Source: Streptomyces lydicus (GTDB lineage: Bacteria; Actinomycetota; Actinomycetes; Streptomycetales; Streptomycetaceae). From it: DNA of 16,984 bases. Shown piece by piece: positions 7,464-16,984 of this stretch (positions are counted from its first letter, which is position 1; every line of letters starts with the position of its first letter). The translations under genes and the position numbers were made by a program. Under the pieces are notes generated by a model. It was not told where the DNA came from. It worked only from the letters and a program-made list of their open reading frames with translations, and did not search any database. The stretch spans positions 1 through 16,984 of the forward strand of contig NZ_JNZA01000070.1 in the NCBI RefSeq assembly GCF_000717345.1, given 5' to 3'.

Positions 7464-8669
7464 TCATGCCCCCAGTACGTCCCGCAGCCGGGCCAGTCCC
7501 CAGTCCAGGTCCTCCTTGCTGATCACCAGCGGCGGGGCGAGGCGGATGGTGGCGCCGTGGGTGTCCTTGACCAGCACCCCGCGCGTCAGCAGCTCCTCGG
7601 AGACGGCCCGCCCGGTGCCGCGCGAGGGGTTGATGTCCACCCCGGCCCACAGGCCGCGGCCGCGGACCGCGTCCACCGCCCCGTCGCCCACCAGCAGCCC
7701 CAGCTCGCTGTGCAGATGGTCACCCAACTCCGTGGCGCGCTGCTGGAATTCGCCGGTCCGCAGCATCGCGATGACCTCCAGCGCCACCGCGCAGGCCAGC
7801 GGGTTGCCGCCGAACGTCGAACCGTGCTCGCCGGGCGCGAAGACGCCCAGCACGTCGCGGGACGAGACCACCGCCGACACCGGCACCACCCCGCCGCCCA
7901 GCGCCTTGCCCAGGACGTACACGTCCGGGACGACGTTCTCGTGCTCACAGGCGAAGGTCCGGCCGGTGCGGCCCAGGCCGGACTGGATCTCGTCGGCGAT
8001 GAACAGCACGTTCCGGCGCCGGGTCAGCTCCCGTACGCCCGCGAGGTAGCCCGGCGGCGGCACCAGGACGCCCGCCTCGCCCTGGACGGGCTCCAGCAGA
8101 ACGGCCACCGTGTCGTCGACGACGGCGGCCTCCAGCGCGGCGAGGTCGCCGTAGGGGACGACGTCGAAGCCGGGGGTGTACGGGCCGAAGTCGGCGCGGG
8201 CCTCGGCGTCGGTGGAGAAGGAGACGATGGTGGTCGTGCGGCCGTGGAAGTTGTTGTCGGCGACGATGATCCGCGCGCGGCCGTCCGGCACGCCCTTGAT
8301 CTTGTAGCCCCACTTGCGGGCCGTCTTGATCGCCGTCTCGACCGCCTCGGCGCCCGTGTTCATCGGCAGCACCAGCTCCATCCCGCACAGCTCGGCCAGC
8401 TGCGTGCAGAAGTCCCCGAACCGGTCGTGGTGGAAGGCGCGGGAGGTGAGCGTGACCCGTTCCAGCTGGGCCCGGGCGGCGTCGAGCAGGCGGCGGTTGC
8501 CGTGCCCGAAGTTCAGCGCGGAGTAGCCGGCGAGCATGTCCAGATAGCGCCGGCCCTCCACATCCGTCATCCAGGCGCCCTCGGCGGTGGCCACGACGAC
8601 GGGGAGCGGGTGGTAGGTGTGCGCGCTGTGGGCTTCGGCGGCGGCGATGCTGCGTTCCGTGGACGTCAC
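7464..8669 (-). CDS. rocD: Ornithine aminotransferase (ornithine-oxo-acid transaminase)
   Basis: This PLP-dependent class III aminotransferase converts ornithine and 2-oxoglutarate to glutamate 5-semialdehyde and glutamate in arginine/ornithine breakdown. It is cytoplasmic. At 401 residues the length is normal. Landmarks are NTGAEAVETAIK and ARKWGY, the FHGRTT segment, EPVQGEAGV, ADEIQSGLGRTG with the PLP-pyridine Asp at about 226, and VLGKALGGG with the Schiff-base Lys at about 255. A GSTFGGNPLA motif follows. GTG 8669 is preferred because ACGGAGA lies 5-6 nt upstream. An ATG at 8702 would add 11 residues and would place the start inside the palindrome at 8696-8719. The gene is divergent from glyA and is followed by a hairpin. 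The expected partners of a Roc operon (Lrp/AsnC regulator, dimethylargininase, RocA) are not in the window. Confidence 0.95.
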   Translation of the reverse strand: MTSTERSIAAAEAHSAHTYHPLPVVVATAEGAWMTDVEGRRYLDMLAGYSALNFGHGNRRLLDAARAQLERVTLTSRAFHHDRFGDFCTQLAELCGMELVLPMNTGAEAVETAIKTARKWGYKIKGVPDGRARIIVADNNFHGRTTTIVSFSTDAEARADFGPYTPGFDVVPYGDLAALEAAVVDDTVAVLLEPVQGEAGVLVPPPGYLAGVRELTRRRNVLFIADEIQSGLGRTGRTFACEHENVVPDVYVLGKALGGGVVPVSAVVSSRDVLGVFAPGEHGSTFGGNPLACAVALEVIAMLRTGEFQQRATELGDHLHSELGLLVGDGAVDAVRGRGLWAGVDINPSRGTGRAVSEELLTRGVLVKDTHGATIRLAPPLVISKEDLDWGLARLRDVLGA

Positions 8670-8695
8670 CGGGTCTCCGTTTCGGTAGGCCGTAC

Positions 8696-8719
8696 GGGGC
8701 ATATGCGCCGATATGCCCC
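8696..8719. promoter_or_regulatory. Perfect inverted repeat upstream of rocD, probable operator
   Basis: Arms GGGGCATAT and ATATGCCCC are separated by six bases (GCGCCG). The repeat lies 27 bp before the rocD GTG, and a CTATAG -10-like hexamer (8721-8726) abuts it. On the minus strand a -10 at TATAGA would put transcription start inside the palindrome, the typical place for a repressor or a ligand-dependent switch. The size (24 bp, two-fold symmetric, A/T-rich half-site centres) suits a dimeric regulator. An Lrp/AsnC or ArgR-type protein would make sense for ornithine, but the protein is not identified. Confidence 0.65.
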
Positions 8720-8726
8720 TCTATAG

Positions 8727-11702
<2,976 letters not shown>

Positions 11703-11754
11703 CGGGACCGTCCGCGCGGCCCGCCCGGGCGGCCCGCGCGACGCCCGCAGAACC

Positions 11755-11780
11755 AGGGGCCCCCACCTGCGGGGGCCCTT
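11755..11780 (+). terminator. trpS terminator
   Basis: AGGGGCCCCC and GGGGGCCCTT form a 10-bp stem (one G-U pair) around ACCTGC, followed by TTGTG. It starts 52 bp after the trpS stop codon. Confidence 0.75.
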
Positions 11781-11886
11781 GTGCCTGCCCGCAACAGAGC
11801 CGAGGACGCTCCCCGCGAAGGGCGCGCACCCGGCACACTAGGAGGGTGCGCGAGCGCGCCGCACACACGTCAGGAGGGAGAACGCA

Positions 11887-12471
11887 GTGGGGACCGTAAC
11901 GCTGGGCGTTTCGATCGCGGTCCCGGAGCCGTACGGCCGCTTCCTCCAGCGGAAGCGCGCGGGCTTCGGGGACCCCGCCGCACACGGCATCCCCACGCAC
12001 ATCACCCTCCTCCCGCCGACGGAGGTGCACACCGACGCGCTGCCCGCCGTCGAGCGCCACCTCGCCGAGGTCGCGGCCGGCTGCCGCCCCTTCCCGCTCC
12101 GCCTGGAAGGCACCGGCACCTTCCGCCCGCTCTCCCCGGTCGTCTTCGTGAAGGTCACCGAGGGGGAGGCCGGCTGCACCGCGCTCCAGGCCCGGGTGCG
12201 CGCCACCTCCGGCCCCTGCGCCCGTGAGCTGCAGTTCCCGTACCACCCGCACGTGACCGTCGCCCACGGCATCGCCGAGGCGGCCATGGACCGCGCCCAG
12301 GACGAGCTGAGGGACTTCTCCGCCACCTGGACGATCAGCGGCTTCGCCCTCTACGAGCAGGGCGCGGACGCGGTGTGGCGCCTGGAGCGGGAGTACCCCT
12401 TCGGCCCCCGCACGGCAGCCGTCCCCCGCCAGGCCGCCGACCTCTCCCGTCCGCCCGCCCCCTCCTGCTGA
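11887..12471 (+). CDS. 2H phosphoesterase, 2'-5' RNA ligase family
   Basis: This 194-residue cytoplasmic protein carries the two hallmark HxT motifs of the 2H superfamily. The first is in THITLLPP (His 38, Thr 40) and the second in HPHVTVAHG (His 122, Thr 124). Their spacing of about 84 residues and the hydrophobic strands around them fit the LigT-like fold, in which the two motifs face each other in a bilobal cleft. Members act on 2',3'-cyclic phosphates or 2'-5' linkages in RNA; the real substrate here is unknown. The last 25 residues are Pro/Ala-rich and probably disordered. GTG 11887 is supported by GGAGGGAG about 6 nt upstream. The neighbours are trpS, behind its terminator, and the YihY gene, so this is likely a single-gene unit. 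Confidence 0.85.
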   Translation: MGTVTLGVSIAVPEPYGRFLQRKRAGFGDPAAHGIPTHITLLPPTEVHTDALPAVERHLAEVAAGCRPFPLRLEGTGTFRPLSPVVFVKVTEGEAGCTALQARVRATSGPCARELQFPYHPHVTVAHGIAEAAMDRAQDELRDFSATWTISGFALYEQGADAVWRLEREYPFGPRTAAVPRQAADLSRPPAPSC

Positions 12472-12599
12472 GCGGTGCCCGCTCCGGGCCGTGCCCGGCC
12501 GGCGGTCCACACGATGGCCCACGCCGACGCATGAGCGGCGGTGTTCCCGGGGTACGCGGACGCTAGGGCTCCGGATCGGCCGGGCCACCCGCCGCACAA

Positions 12600-12613
12600 C
12601 CGGCCCGGGCCGG
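12600..12613. promoter_or_regulatory. 14-bp perfect palindrome ahead of the YihY gene
   Basis: CCGGCCCGGGCCGG is fully self-complementary and lies 29 bp before the start codon, in the 170-bp gap after the 2H phosphoesterase gene. It could be an RNA hairpin or a protein site. In such GC-rich DNA it could also arise by chance. Confidence 0.3.
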
Positions 12614-12641
12614 CGGGCAACGGGGGCACAAGGGGAACGCC

Positions 12642-13619
12642 ATGGACTGGCTGAGCAAGCTGCCGGTGATCGGACCGGCCGTCACCTGGCTGATGACCAC
12701 CCACCTCTGGCGCGCCTACCAGCGCATGCTGCGGGTGAAGTGGACCCGGCTCTCCGCGGCGATCACCTTCACCAGCTTCGTCGCCCTGTTCCCGCTGCTC
12801 ACCGTCGCCGCCGCGATCAGCGCCGCGCTGCTCGGCCCCAGCGGGGTGCACAAGCTGCAAACCAAGATCGCCGAGCAGATCCCCGGCATCGCCCAACAGC
12901 TCGACCTCGCCTCACTCGTCGACAACGCCACCACCATCGGGCTGGTCGCCGGTGGCGTGCTGCTGCTCACCGGCATCGGCTGGGTCGAGTCGCTGCGCGA
13001 CTGCCTGCGCGCCGTGTGGGAGAAGGACGACGAGGAGGACAACTTCTTCCTCGGCAAGCTCCGGGACGGCGCCCTGCTGCTCGGCCTCGGCGGCGTCGCG
13101 GTGCTCTCGGTCGCCTGCTCCACCTTCGCCTCCGCGGCGGTCGGCAAGGCGGCCGACGCGATCGGCCTGCCGGAGGGCGGGGCCGGCGCCGTCCTGCTCT
13201 CGGTCGCCGGCTTCTGCATCGCCGTCCTCGCGGACTTCCTGCTGCTGGCCTACATCCTGACCAGGCTCCCCGGCGCCCATCCGCCGCGGCGCGCCGTGGT
13301 GGTCGCCGGCCTCATGGGCGCGATCGGCTTCGAACTGCTCAAGCTGCTGCTCAGCGGCTACCTCAGGGGCGTCGCCTCGCGCAGCATGTACGGCGCCTTC
13401 GGCACGCCGATCGCCCTGCTGCTGTGGATCAACTTCACCGCGAAGCTGCTGGTGTACTGCGCCTCGTGGACGGCCACCCAGGAGGAGACGGACGAGGCGG
13501 AGGAGAGGGAGGAGACGGAAGGCGCGGAGGAGGCGGACGGCGCGGGTGTCCGGGAGCGGGCGGACGGGGCCGACGGGCCGGACGGTACCGCGACGGCACC
13601 CGAGGGGCGGGAGGGCTGA
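12642..13619 (+). CDS. YihY/BrkB family inner membrane protein
   Basis: This 325-residue integral membrane protein has about six helices. The N-terminal AAITFTSFVALFPLLTVAAA matches the most conserved part of the YihY/BrkB (once wrongly called ribonuclease BN) family. GIGWVESLRDCLRAVWE, DFLLLAYILTRLP and LLLWINFTAKLLVYCASW are other expected blocks. The function of the family is unsettled; transport or envelope roles have been suggested. After the last helix comes a highly acidic, low-complexity C-tail (ETDEAEEREETEGAEEADGA, then repeats of DGADGPDG) that should lie in the cytoplasm. ATG 12642 has AAGGGGA at normal spacing. The gene converges with the carboxypeptidase, with only 25 bp between the stop codons. 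Confidence 0.9.
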   Translation: MDWLSKLPVIGPAVTWLMTTHLWRAYQRMLRVKWTRLSAAITFTSFVALFPLLTVAAAISAALLGPSGVHKLQTKIAEQIPGIAQQLDLASLVDNATTIGLVAGGVLLLTGIGWVESLRDCLRAVWEKDDEEDNFFLGKLRDGALLLGLGGVAVLSVACSTFASAAVGKAADAIGLPEGGAGAVLLSVAGFCIAVLADFLLLAYILTRLPGAHPPRRAVVVAGLMGAIGFELLKLLLSGYLRGVASRSMYGAFGTPIALLLWINFTAKLLVYCASWTATQEETDEAEEREETEGAEEADGAGVRERADGADGPDGTATAPEGREG

Positions 13620-13644
13620 GCCCCCGCCGCCCCGCGGCCGTGTC

Positions 13645-14985
13645 TCACCTGCCCGAGCGCCGCCCCCGCCCGCGGACCAGCGCCGGCAGCGGCCACCTGC
13701 GGTGCACGGCCAGCCCCACAAGACCCAGCAGCACCACCGCGCCGCCGCCGATCCCCACCGCGGTCCAGGCGCCGCCCGGCCCGCCGGTGCTGTCCAGCGC
13801 GGCCTGGTTGCTGTCGTTCGCGCCCTTGCGGTGCTTCGCGGGGGCCACCGCGCCCCGGCCGTCGTCCTCGCTGCGCGGCCCGACCAGCCGGCCGACCGGC
13901 TCCACCTTGTCGGCCGCGGCGAAGCCCCAGTCCAGCAGCTGCGCGGCCTCCCGGTACGCCTCGTTGTGCACCTTCTTCGCCGGGTTCATCACCGTCACCA
14001 GCAGCTTGCGGTCGCCCCGCTGCGCCACGCCGGTGAAGGTCGAACCGGCGTTGGTGGTCGAGCCGTTCTTCACCCCGGCGATCCCCGGGTACGGCTTCAT
14101 GTCGTAGTCGCCGCTGAGCAGCCGGTTGGTGTTCTGGATGCCGAACGTCGCGCGCTTGCCGTCCTTGCCCTTGTCGCCGGGGAACTGGGCGCTCGCCGTC
14201 GAGCAGTACTCGCGGAAGTCGGCGTTCTGGAGCCCGGCCCGCGCGAACAGGCTCAGGTCGTACGCGCTGGAGACCTGCCCCGGCGCGTCATAGCCGTCCG
14301 GCGTCACGACGTGCGTGTCGTTGGCGTTCAGCTCCTTGGCGTGCTGCTGCATCTGCGCGACGGTGGCCGCCGTGCCGCCGTTCATCGCCGAGAGCGTGTG
14401 CACCGCGTCGTTCCCGGACCGCAGGAAGACCCCGAGCCACAGGTCGTGGACCGTGTAGGTGAGGTTCTCCTTTATCCCGACCAGGCTGCTGCCCACGCCC
14501 ATGCCGGCGAGGTCGGCGGGCTTGACGGTGTGCTTCTGGTTCTTGGGGAACTTCGGCATCACGGTGTCCGCGAACAGCATCTTCAGGGTGCTGGCCGGCG
14601 CGAGCTGCCAGTGCGGGTTCTTCGCGGCCAGCACCTTGCCGGACTCGGCGTCCGAGACGATCCACGACCGGGCGGTCAGCGCGTCCGGGCCCGGCAGCTT
14701 CGGCGCCCCGGGCTTCGGCTGCACGTGGACGCCGGGCGTACCCAGCCGGTCCCCGCCGATCTGCGACATCTTCGCCGGCGGCGCCGGGGCCTTGGGGTCG
14801 GCGTGGGCGGTGCCGGCCAGCAGCGGGGTGCCCAGCAGCCCGGTGGCGGCCAGCGCGGCGACGGTGCGCAGGGGGAAGCCGTTACGCGCCGCGCGTCCGG
14901 CGCTGCCGGTCGCGGCGGAGGCGGCCGGGGCGAGCGGTCCGGTGGCGGCCGTGGAAGCCGTGGAAGCACAGAAGGTCGTCGGCAC
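13645..14985 (-). CDS. D-alanyl-D-alanine carboxypeptidase, membrane-anchored
   Basis: This low-molecular-weight penicillin-binding protein (peptidase S11) removes the terminal D-Ala of peptidoglycan stem peptides outside the membrane. From GTG 14985 it has 446 residues. A long N-region is followed by a hydrophobic signal segment ending in AHA-D (cleavage after about 62). Catalytic motifs are S132-T-L-K135, S190-G-N192 and K306-N-G308, the last in place of the usual KTG. Between signal and enzyme lies a Pro-rich linker. A C-terminal helix (about 407-428) followed by HRRW and an Arg-rich end anchors the protein, with the enzyme domain outside. GTG 14985 lies 7 nt after TACGTT, suggesting a leaderless message. 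ATG 15075 or 15087 would extend it by 30 or 34 residues with sequence not resembling a signal peptide, and the latter overlaps the divergent start codon. Confidence 0.9.
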   Translation of the reverse strand: MPTTFCASTASTAATGPLAPAASAATGSAGRAARNGFPLRTVAALAATGLLGTPLLAGTAHADPKAPAPPAKMSQIGGDRLGTPGVHVQPKPGAPKLPGPDALTARSWIVSDAESGKVLAAKNPHWQLAPASTLKMLFADTVMPKFPKNQKHTVKPADLAGMGVGSSLVGIKENLTYTVHDLWLGVFLRSGNDAVHTLSAMNGGTAATVAQMQQHAKELNANDTHVVTPDGYDAPGQVSSAYDLSLFARAGLQNADFREYCSTASAQFPGDKGKDGKRATFGIQNTNRLLSGDYDMKPYPGIAGVKNGSTTNAGSTFTGVAQRGDRKLLVTVMNPAKKVHNEAYREAAQLLDWGFAAADKVEPVGRLVGPRSEDDGRGAVAPAKHRKGANDSNQAALDSTGGPGGAWTAVGIGGGAVVLLGLVGLAVHRRWPLPALVRGRGRRSGR

Positions 14986-14992
14986 GTCGGTG

Positions 14993-14998
14993 AACGTA
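14993..14998 (-). promoter_or_regulatory. -10 element TACGTT for the carboxypeptidase gene
   Basis: TACGTT on the minus strand fits TANNNT and ends 7 nt before GTG 14985. A G6 run directly upstream could instead act as a distant Shine-Dalgarno, so leaderless initiation is likely but not certain. Confidence 0.35.
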
Positions 14999-15072
14999 CC
15001 CCCCTTTGCCCCCGCCGCCGACAGCACCCCACGGAAGAGTGCCCCTCCCGACCGCCGGATGGAGCCGCTGCC

Positions 15073-15078
15073 CATACT
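15073..15078 (+). promoter_or_regulatory. Possible -10 element CATACT for the SCO4848-type gene
   Basis: CATACT is followed by 7 nt and ATG 15086 with no Shine-Dalgarno, matching a leaderless start. It deviates from TANNNT at its first base. Confidence 0.3.
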
Positions 15079-15085
15079 GGAACGC

Positions 15086-15415
15086 ATGCTGCGTTCCTCG
15101 GCGGACTCTCCCCGCACCCCCACGACTCTCTCGCGCCCGGTGGCCTGGTTCCTGCTTGCCTTCGGGGTGTGGAGCTGGTTCATCTGGATCACTTTCGTCA
15201 AGAACCTCTGGAAGGACGGGAGCGGTCTCGCCTTCGACGACGCGGGTGACCCGACCGCCTACTTCTGGGTCCATCTCCTGCTCGCGGTGGCTTCCTTTCT
15301 CTTGGGGACGGCAATCGGCGTGATCGGGTTCCGTGGCGTACGGGCGCTGCGCCGGCAGCAGGCGCAGGGTGCGGACCGGCACCCCGCCGACGACCGGACC
15401 GACGCCGCCGGCTGA
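15086..15415 (+). CDS. SCO4848 family small membrane protein
   Basis: This 109-residue protein has two helices. The first is in RPVAWFLLAFGVWSWFIWIT (about 17-36) and the second in YFWVHLLLAVASFLLGTAIG (about 62-81). Between them lies the well-conserved loop FVKNLWKDGSGLAFDDAGDP. A basic segment RGVRALRRQQ and a hydrophilic tail follow. I recognise this as the actinobacterial SCO4848 family, regularly found beside a D-Ala-D-Ala carboxypeptidase as here; no biochemical role is known. ATG 15086 is the only in-frame ATG before the first helix. Family members I recall begin nearer the SRPV motif, so the first 15 residues may be specific to this strain. The two divergent starts are 100 bp apart, so regulation may be shared. 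Confidence 0.85.
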   Translation: MLRSSADSPRTPTTLSRPVAWFLLAFGVWSWFIWITFVKNLWKDGSGLAFDDAGDPTAYFWVHLLLAVASFLLGTAIGVIGFRGVRALRRQQAQGADRHPADDRTDAAG

Positions 15416-15592
15416 CCCGAGACGCGCCCGGATCCCTCACGTTGGGTGAAACGCCGTGCTCATCGGGCGATGTGAGCGAATCGTCGCCACGGACGCCGCT
15501 TCGGGCATTTCGCCGATCGGCTTCGGGCGGTCACAATCACCCAGCGACCCTCCCCGTTTTCCCCTTCGGACCCGGTCCTGCCCGTGTGCGGC

Positions 15593-15611
15593 GACGGCTG
15601 CCGCAGCCGTC
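15593..15611. promoter_or_regulatory. Perfect 8-3-8 inverted repeat upstream of the YqcI/YcgG gene
   Basis: GACGGCTG and CAGCCGTC flank CCG in the 297-bp region between 15415 and 15713. It could be the terminator of the SCO4848-type gene, although it lies 178 bp from its stop, or a leader hairpin or operator of the next gene. The rest of the gap holds no convincing gene. A TCACAATC stretch near 15530 is a weak -10 candidate. Confidence 0.45.
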
Positions 15612-15712
15612 CCGTGGGGCCCGGGTGCGCGGGGCTGGGGTGGGCGCCTGTCGGATTCCGTGAAGGAGATGATCTCCCCCGAGGAGGTACGTAGGTGGAA
15701 GGAAGGCTGGCC

Positions 15713-16402
15713 ATGACGTCGGATGCGCGTGACGAGGTCGAGCGGTTCATCCTGGGAGACCGGTTCTCCTGTCTGGCGGGTCGTTCCGCCTGGCGCCAGG
15801 GAGGCATCGCACACCGGCACTATGACCTGCTGGGGGGCGCGGAGTCGGCCCGTCTGATGGCGCTCGATCTCGCGGAGTTCGTCGGTTCGGCGAACTGGAG
15901 CGCCCGGACGTTCACGAGTTTCGTCGCGACCTTCGAGCAGCCGCGCGGGGTGGACGAGCTGCGCTTCGAGGAGCTGCTCTGGCAGCACCTCCAGCTGCTG
16001 CACGAACAGGACGCGGAGAACCACCACTGGGCGGAGGGCTATTCCTCGGACCCGCAGGCCAGAGAATTCGCGTACAGCGTGGCCGGTCATCCGTTCTTCG
16101 TGATCGGGCTGCACGAGACCCACCGCCGGTGGGGCCGCCGCCCGCCCTTCCCGATGCTGGCCTTCAACTCCCACGAGCAGTTCACCCGGATCAAGGGCGC
16201 CGGGATGTGGGACCGGCTGGCGGAGAAGATACGCAAGCAGGACATCAAGCTGCAGGGCGACATCAACCCCAACCTCCACGAGTACGAAGAACTCTCCGAG
16301 GCCCGCCGCTACTCCGGCCGCCCCAAGCCCCCCGAGTGGCAGTGCCCCTTCGCGGCCCGCGAGACGGACCGGGAACGCGAACTGGCGCCCACGGGGGTGT
16401 GA
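15713..16402 (+). CDS. YqcI/YcgG family protein (GntA-like, probable heme N-hydroxylase type)
   Basis: This 229-residue soluble protein has the family blocks in order: RFSCLAGRSA (17-26), a middle FVATFEQP followed by LLWQHLQLLHEQDAENHHW, and GHPFFVIGLHETHRRWGR. PFPMLAFNSHEQF and SEARRYSGR come next, ending in PPEWQCPF. These match the YqcI/YcgG family. One characterised branch is GntA, the heme-dependent enzyme of guanitoxin biosynthesis that hydroxylates a guanidine nitrogen, so a heme-bound N-oxygenase acting on an arginine-like compound is a reasonable guess, not a demonstrated function. Conserved His and Cys residues are available as heme ligands. ATG 15713 has GGAAGG upstream; GTG 15695, with GAGGAGG upstream, would add six residues. 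No biosynthetic genes lie nearby in the window. Confidence 0.85.
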   Translation: MTSDARDEVERFILGDRFSCLAGRSAWRQGGIAHRHYDLLGGAESARLMALDLAEFVGSANWSARTFTSFVATFEQPRGVDELRFEELLWQHLQLLHEQDAENHHWAEGYSSDPQAREFAYSVAGHPFFVIGLHETHRRWGRRPPFPMLAFNSHEQFTRIKGAGMWDRLAEKIRKQDIKLQGDINPNLHEYEELSEARRYSGRPKPPEWQCPFAARETDRERELAPTGV

Positions 16403-16433
16403 GCCCGGCGGCCGGCTCTCCGGCCCGCCCCTC

Positions 16434-16457
16434 CGGCCCGCCCATGAGGGCGGGCCG
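16434..16457 (+). terminator. Terminator after the YqcI/YcgG gene
   Basis: CGGCCCGCCC and GGGCGGGCCG form a perfect 10-bp stem with the four-base loop ATGA, followed by TCCCTCCCC. It begins 31 bp after the stop codon. An imperfect extra copy of the left arm lies just upstream. Confidence 0.75.
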
Positions 16458-16536
16458 TCCCTCCCCACACGCCCCGTACACCCCGTACGCCTCCTGGGCG
16501 CCCCTCTCCCGCACGCGTCCCTCCCCGCACAATGGA

Positions 16537-16542
16537 TAGCGT
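16537..16542 (+). promoter_or_regulatory. -10 element TAGCGT for the last gene
   Basis: TAGCGT fits TANNNT and lies in the relatively A-rich stretch ACAATGGATAGCGT. It would give a leader of about 40 nt that holds AAGGGGAGA ahead of GTG 16589. No clear -35 is visible. Confidence 0.4.
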
Positions 16543-16588
16543 GCGTGCTCAGCCGTCGCAGGAGCGCGCAACCGTAAGGGGAGACGCC

Positions 16589-16984
16589 GTGATCTTTGCC
16601 CTGATCGTGGTCCCGGTGCTCGGGCTGTTCTTCGGGGTGCACCGCTATCTGTGGTGCCGGCTCGTCCGCGACACGACCACGCCGGGCAGCCGGCCGCGGC
16701 GGGCGGGCACGGCGGCCCTCGTCGTGCTGCCGCTGCTCGCCCTCGGCGCCCTGCTCGCCGGCCGGGCCGGCCTGCCCTTCCTCCTCCAGCAGGTGCTGGC
16801 CTGGCCCGGCTACCTGTGGCTGGCGCTCGTGCTCTACCTCGTGCTGGGCCTGCTGGCCGGCGAAGTCGTGCGCGCGGTGTGGCTACGGGTTCCGGCCCGC
16901 CGCAAGGACCGCGAGCCCGACGCGCCCGCCACGGCCGGGCCCTCCGTCCCGGCCCCCGCCCCCGCGCCCGACGCCTCCCGGGCC
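16589..16984 (+). CDS. Probable metallophosphoesterase, N-terminal membrane part (runs off window)
   Basis: Only the first 132 codons are present. GTG 16589 has AAGGGGAGA about 6 nt upstream. The N-terminus (MIFALIVVPVLGLFFGVHRY) is a membrane helix. Then come WCRLVRDTT, a second helix (ALVVLPLLALGALLAGR) and the block LPFLLQQVLAWPGYLWLALV within a third, followed by an Ala/Pro-rich linker. This pattern is one I associate with actinobacterial calcineurin-type metallophosphoesterases that have an N-terminal membrane domain. The catalytic motifs (DxH, GDxxD, GNH) would lie beyond the window, so the assignment cannot be confirmed here. Confidence 0.6.
   Translation, partial: MIFALIVVPVLGLFFGVHRYLWCRLVRDTTTPGSRPRRAGTAALVVLPLLALGALLAGRAGLPFLLQQVLAWPGYLWLALVLYLVLGLLAGEVVRAVWLRVPARRKDREPDAPATAGPSVPAPAPAPDASRA

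Noticed and set aside
12491..14107. 538-codon plus-strand frame across the YihY gene and the carboxypeptidase
   Set aside because: It is out of frame with the clear YihY protein and antisense to the carboxypeptidase; its composition is typical of a GC-rich shadow.
15456..15659. Longer upstream version of the short frame before the YqcI/YcgG gene
   Set aside because: The first 68 codons are compositionally unlike protein, run through the inverted repeat at 15593-15611 and lack a ribosome-binding site. Only the last 18 codons merit attention.

Overview
The window is very GC-rich, with codon third positions almost all G or C, and the gene content is that of a Streptomyces or close relative. Pointers include a lipoprotein/ATP-grasp pair, an SCO4848-type small membrane protein divergent from a D-Ala-D-Ala carboxypeptidase, several probably leaderless starts, and a ZTP-riboswitch-controlled glyA. 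From glyA to the right end it looks like ordinary chromosomal core. The left quarter is an accessory-type surface-protein gene.

Layout. 1-3904: the 3' part of a giant gene for a protein built from bacterial Ig-like domains. Two unit types of 100 and 96 codons alternate. The array carries two internal deletions of 119 and 151 bp that each break the frame and together restore it, so the gene as written is broken or the assembly has collapsed. 3936-3966: a bidirectional terminator. 4000-4884 (-): a DMT/EamA-type transporter. 4992-6616 (+): a Gly/Ser-rich lipoprotein followed by a glutathionylspermidine-synthase-like ATP-grasp enzyme, a pairing reminiscent of YgiB-YgiC in enterobacteria. 6697-7059 (-): a small conserved hypothetical. 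7464-8669 (-): ornithine aminotransferase rocD, with a perfect 9-6-9 palindrome just upstream. 8811-8894: a ZTP (pfl) riboswitch ahead of glyA (8938-10224). 10207-10634: an intergenic region filled by degenerate about 26-bp repeats that seem to derive from the last codons of glyA. 10635-11702: trpS, then a terminator. 11887-12471: a 2H phosphoesterase (2'-5' RNA ligase family). 12642-13619: a YihY/BrkB membrane protein. 13645-14985 (-): a membrane-anchored D-Ala-D-Ala carboxypeptidase, divergent from 15086-15415, a two-helix membrane protein. 15713-16402: a YqcI/YcgG (GntA-like) protein. 16589-end: the N-terminal membrane part of what is probably a metallophosphoesterase.

How the genes work together. 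GlyA and its riboswitch tie one-carbon supply to folate status (ZTP/10-formyl-THF). RocD handles ornithine/arginine catabolism from the divergent side. The carboxypeptidase trims peptidoglycan stem peptides at the outer face of the membrane. The lipoprotein and ATP-grasp enzyme probably act as one unit on an unknown peptide or amine ligation.

I found no CRISPR array, tRNA, rRNA, insertion sequence or recognisable defence system. The observations most worth checking are the paired frame-breaking deletions in the Ig array, the lipoprotein/ATP-grasp pair, the palindrome at rocD, the glyA-tail repeats, and the GntA-like enzyme in a housekeeping neighbourhood. All identifications rest on reading the sequence and on remembered family features; no search was run.
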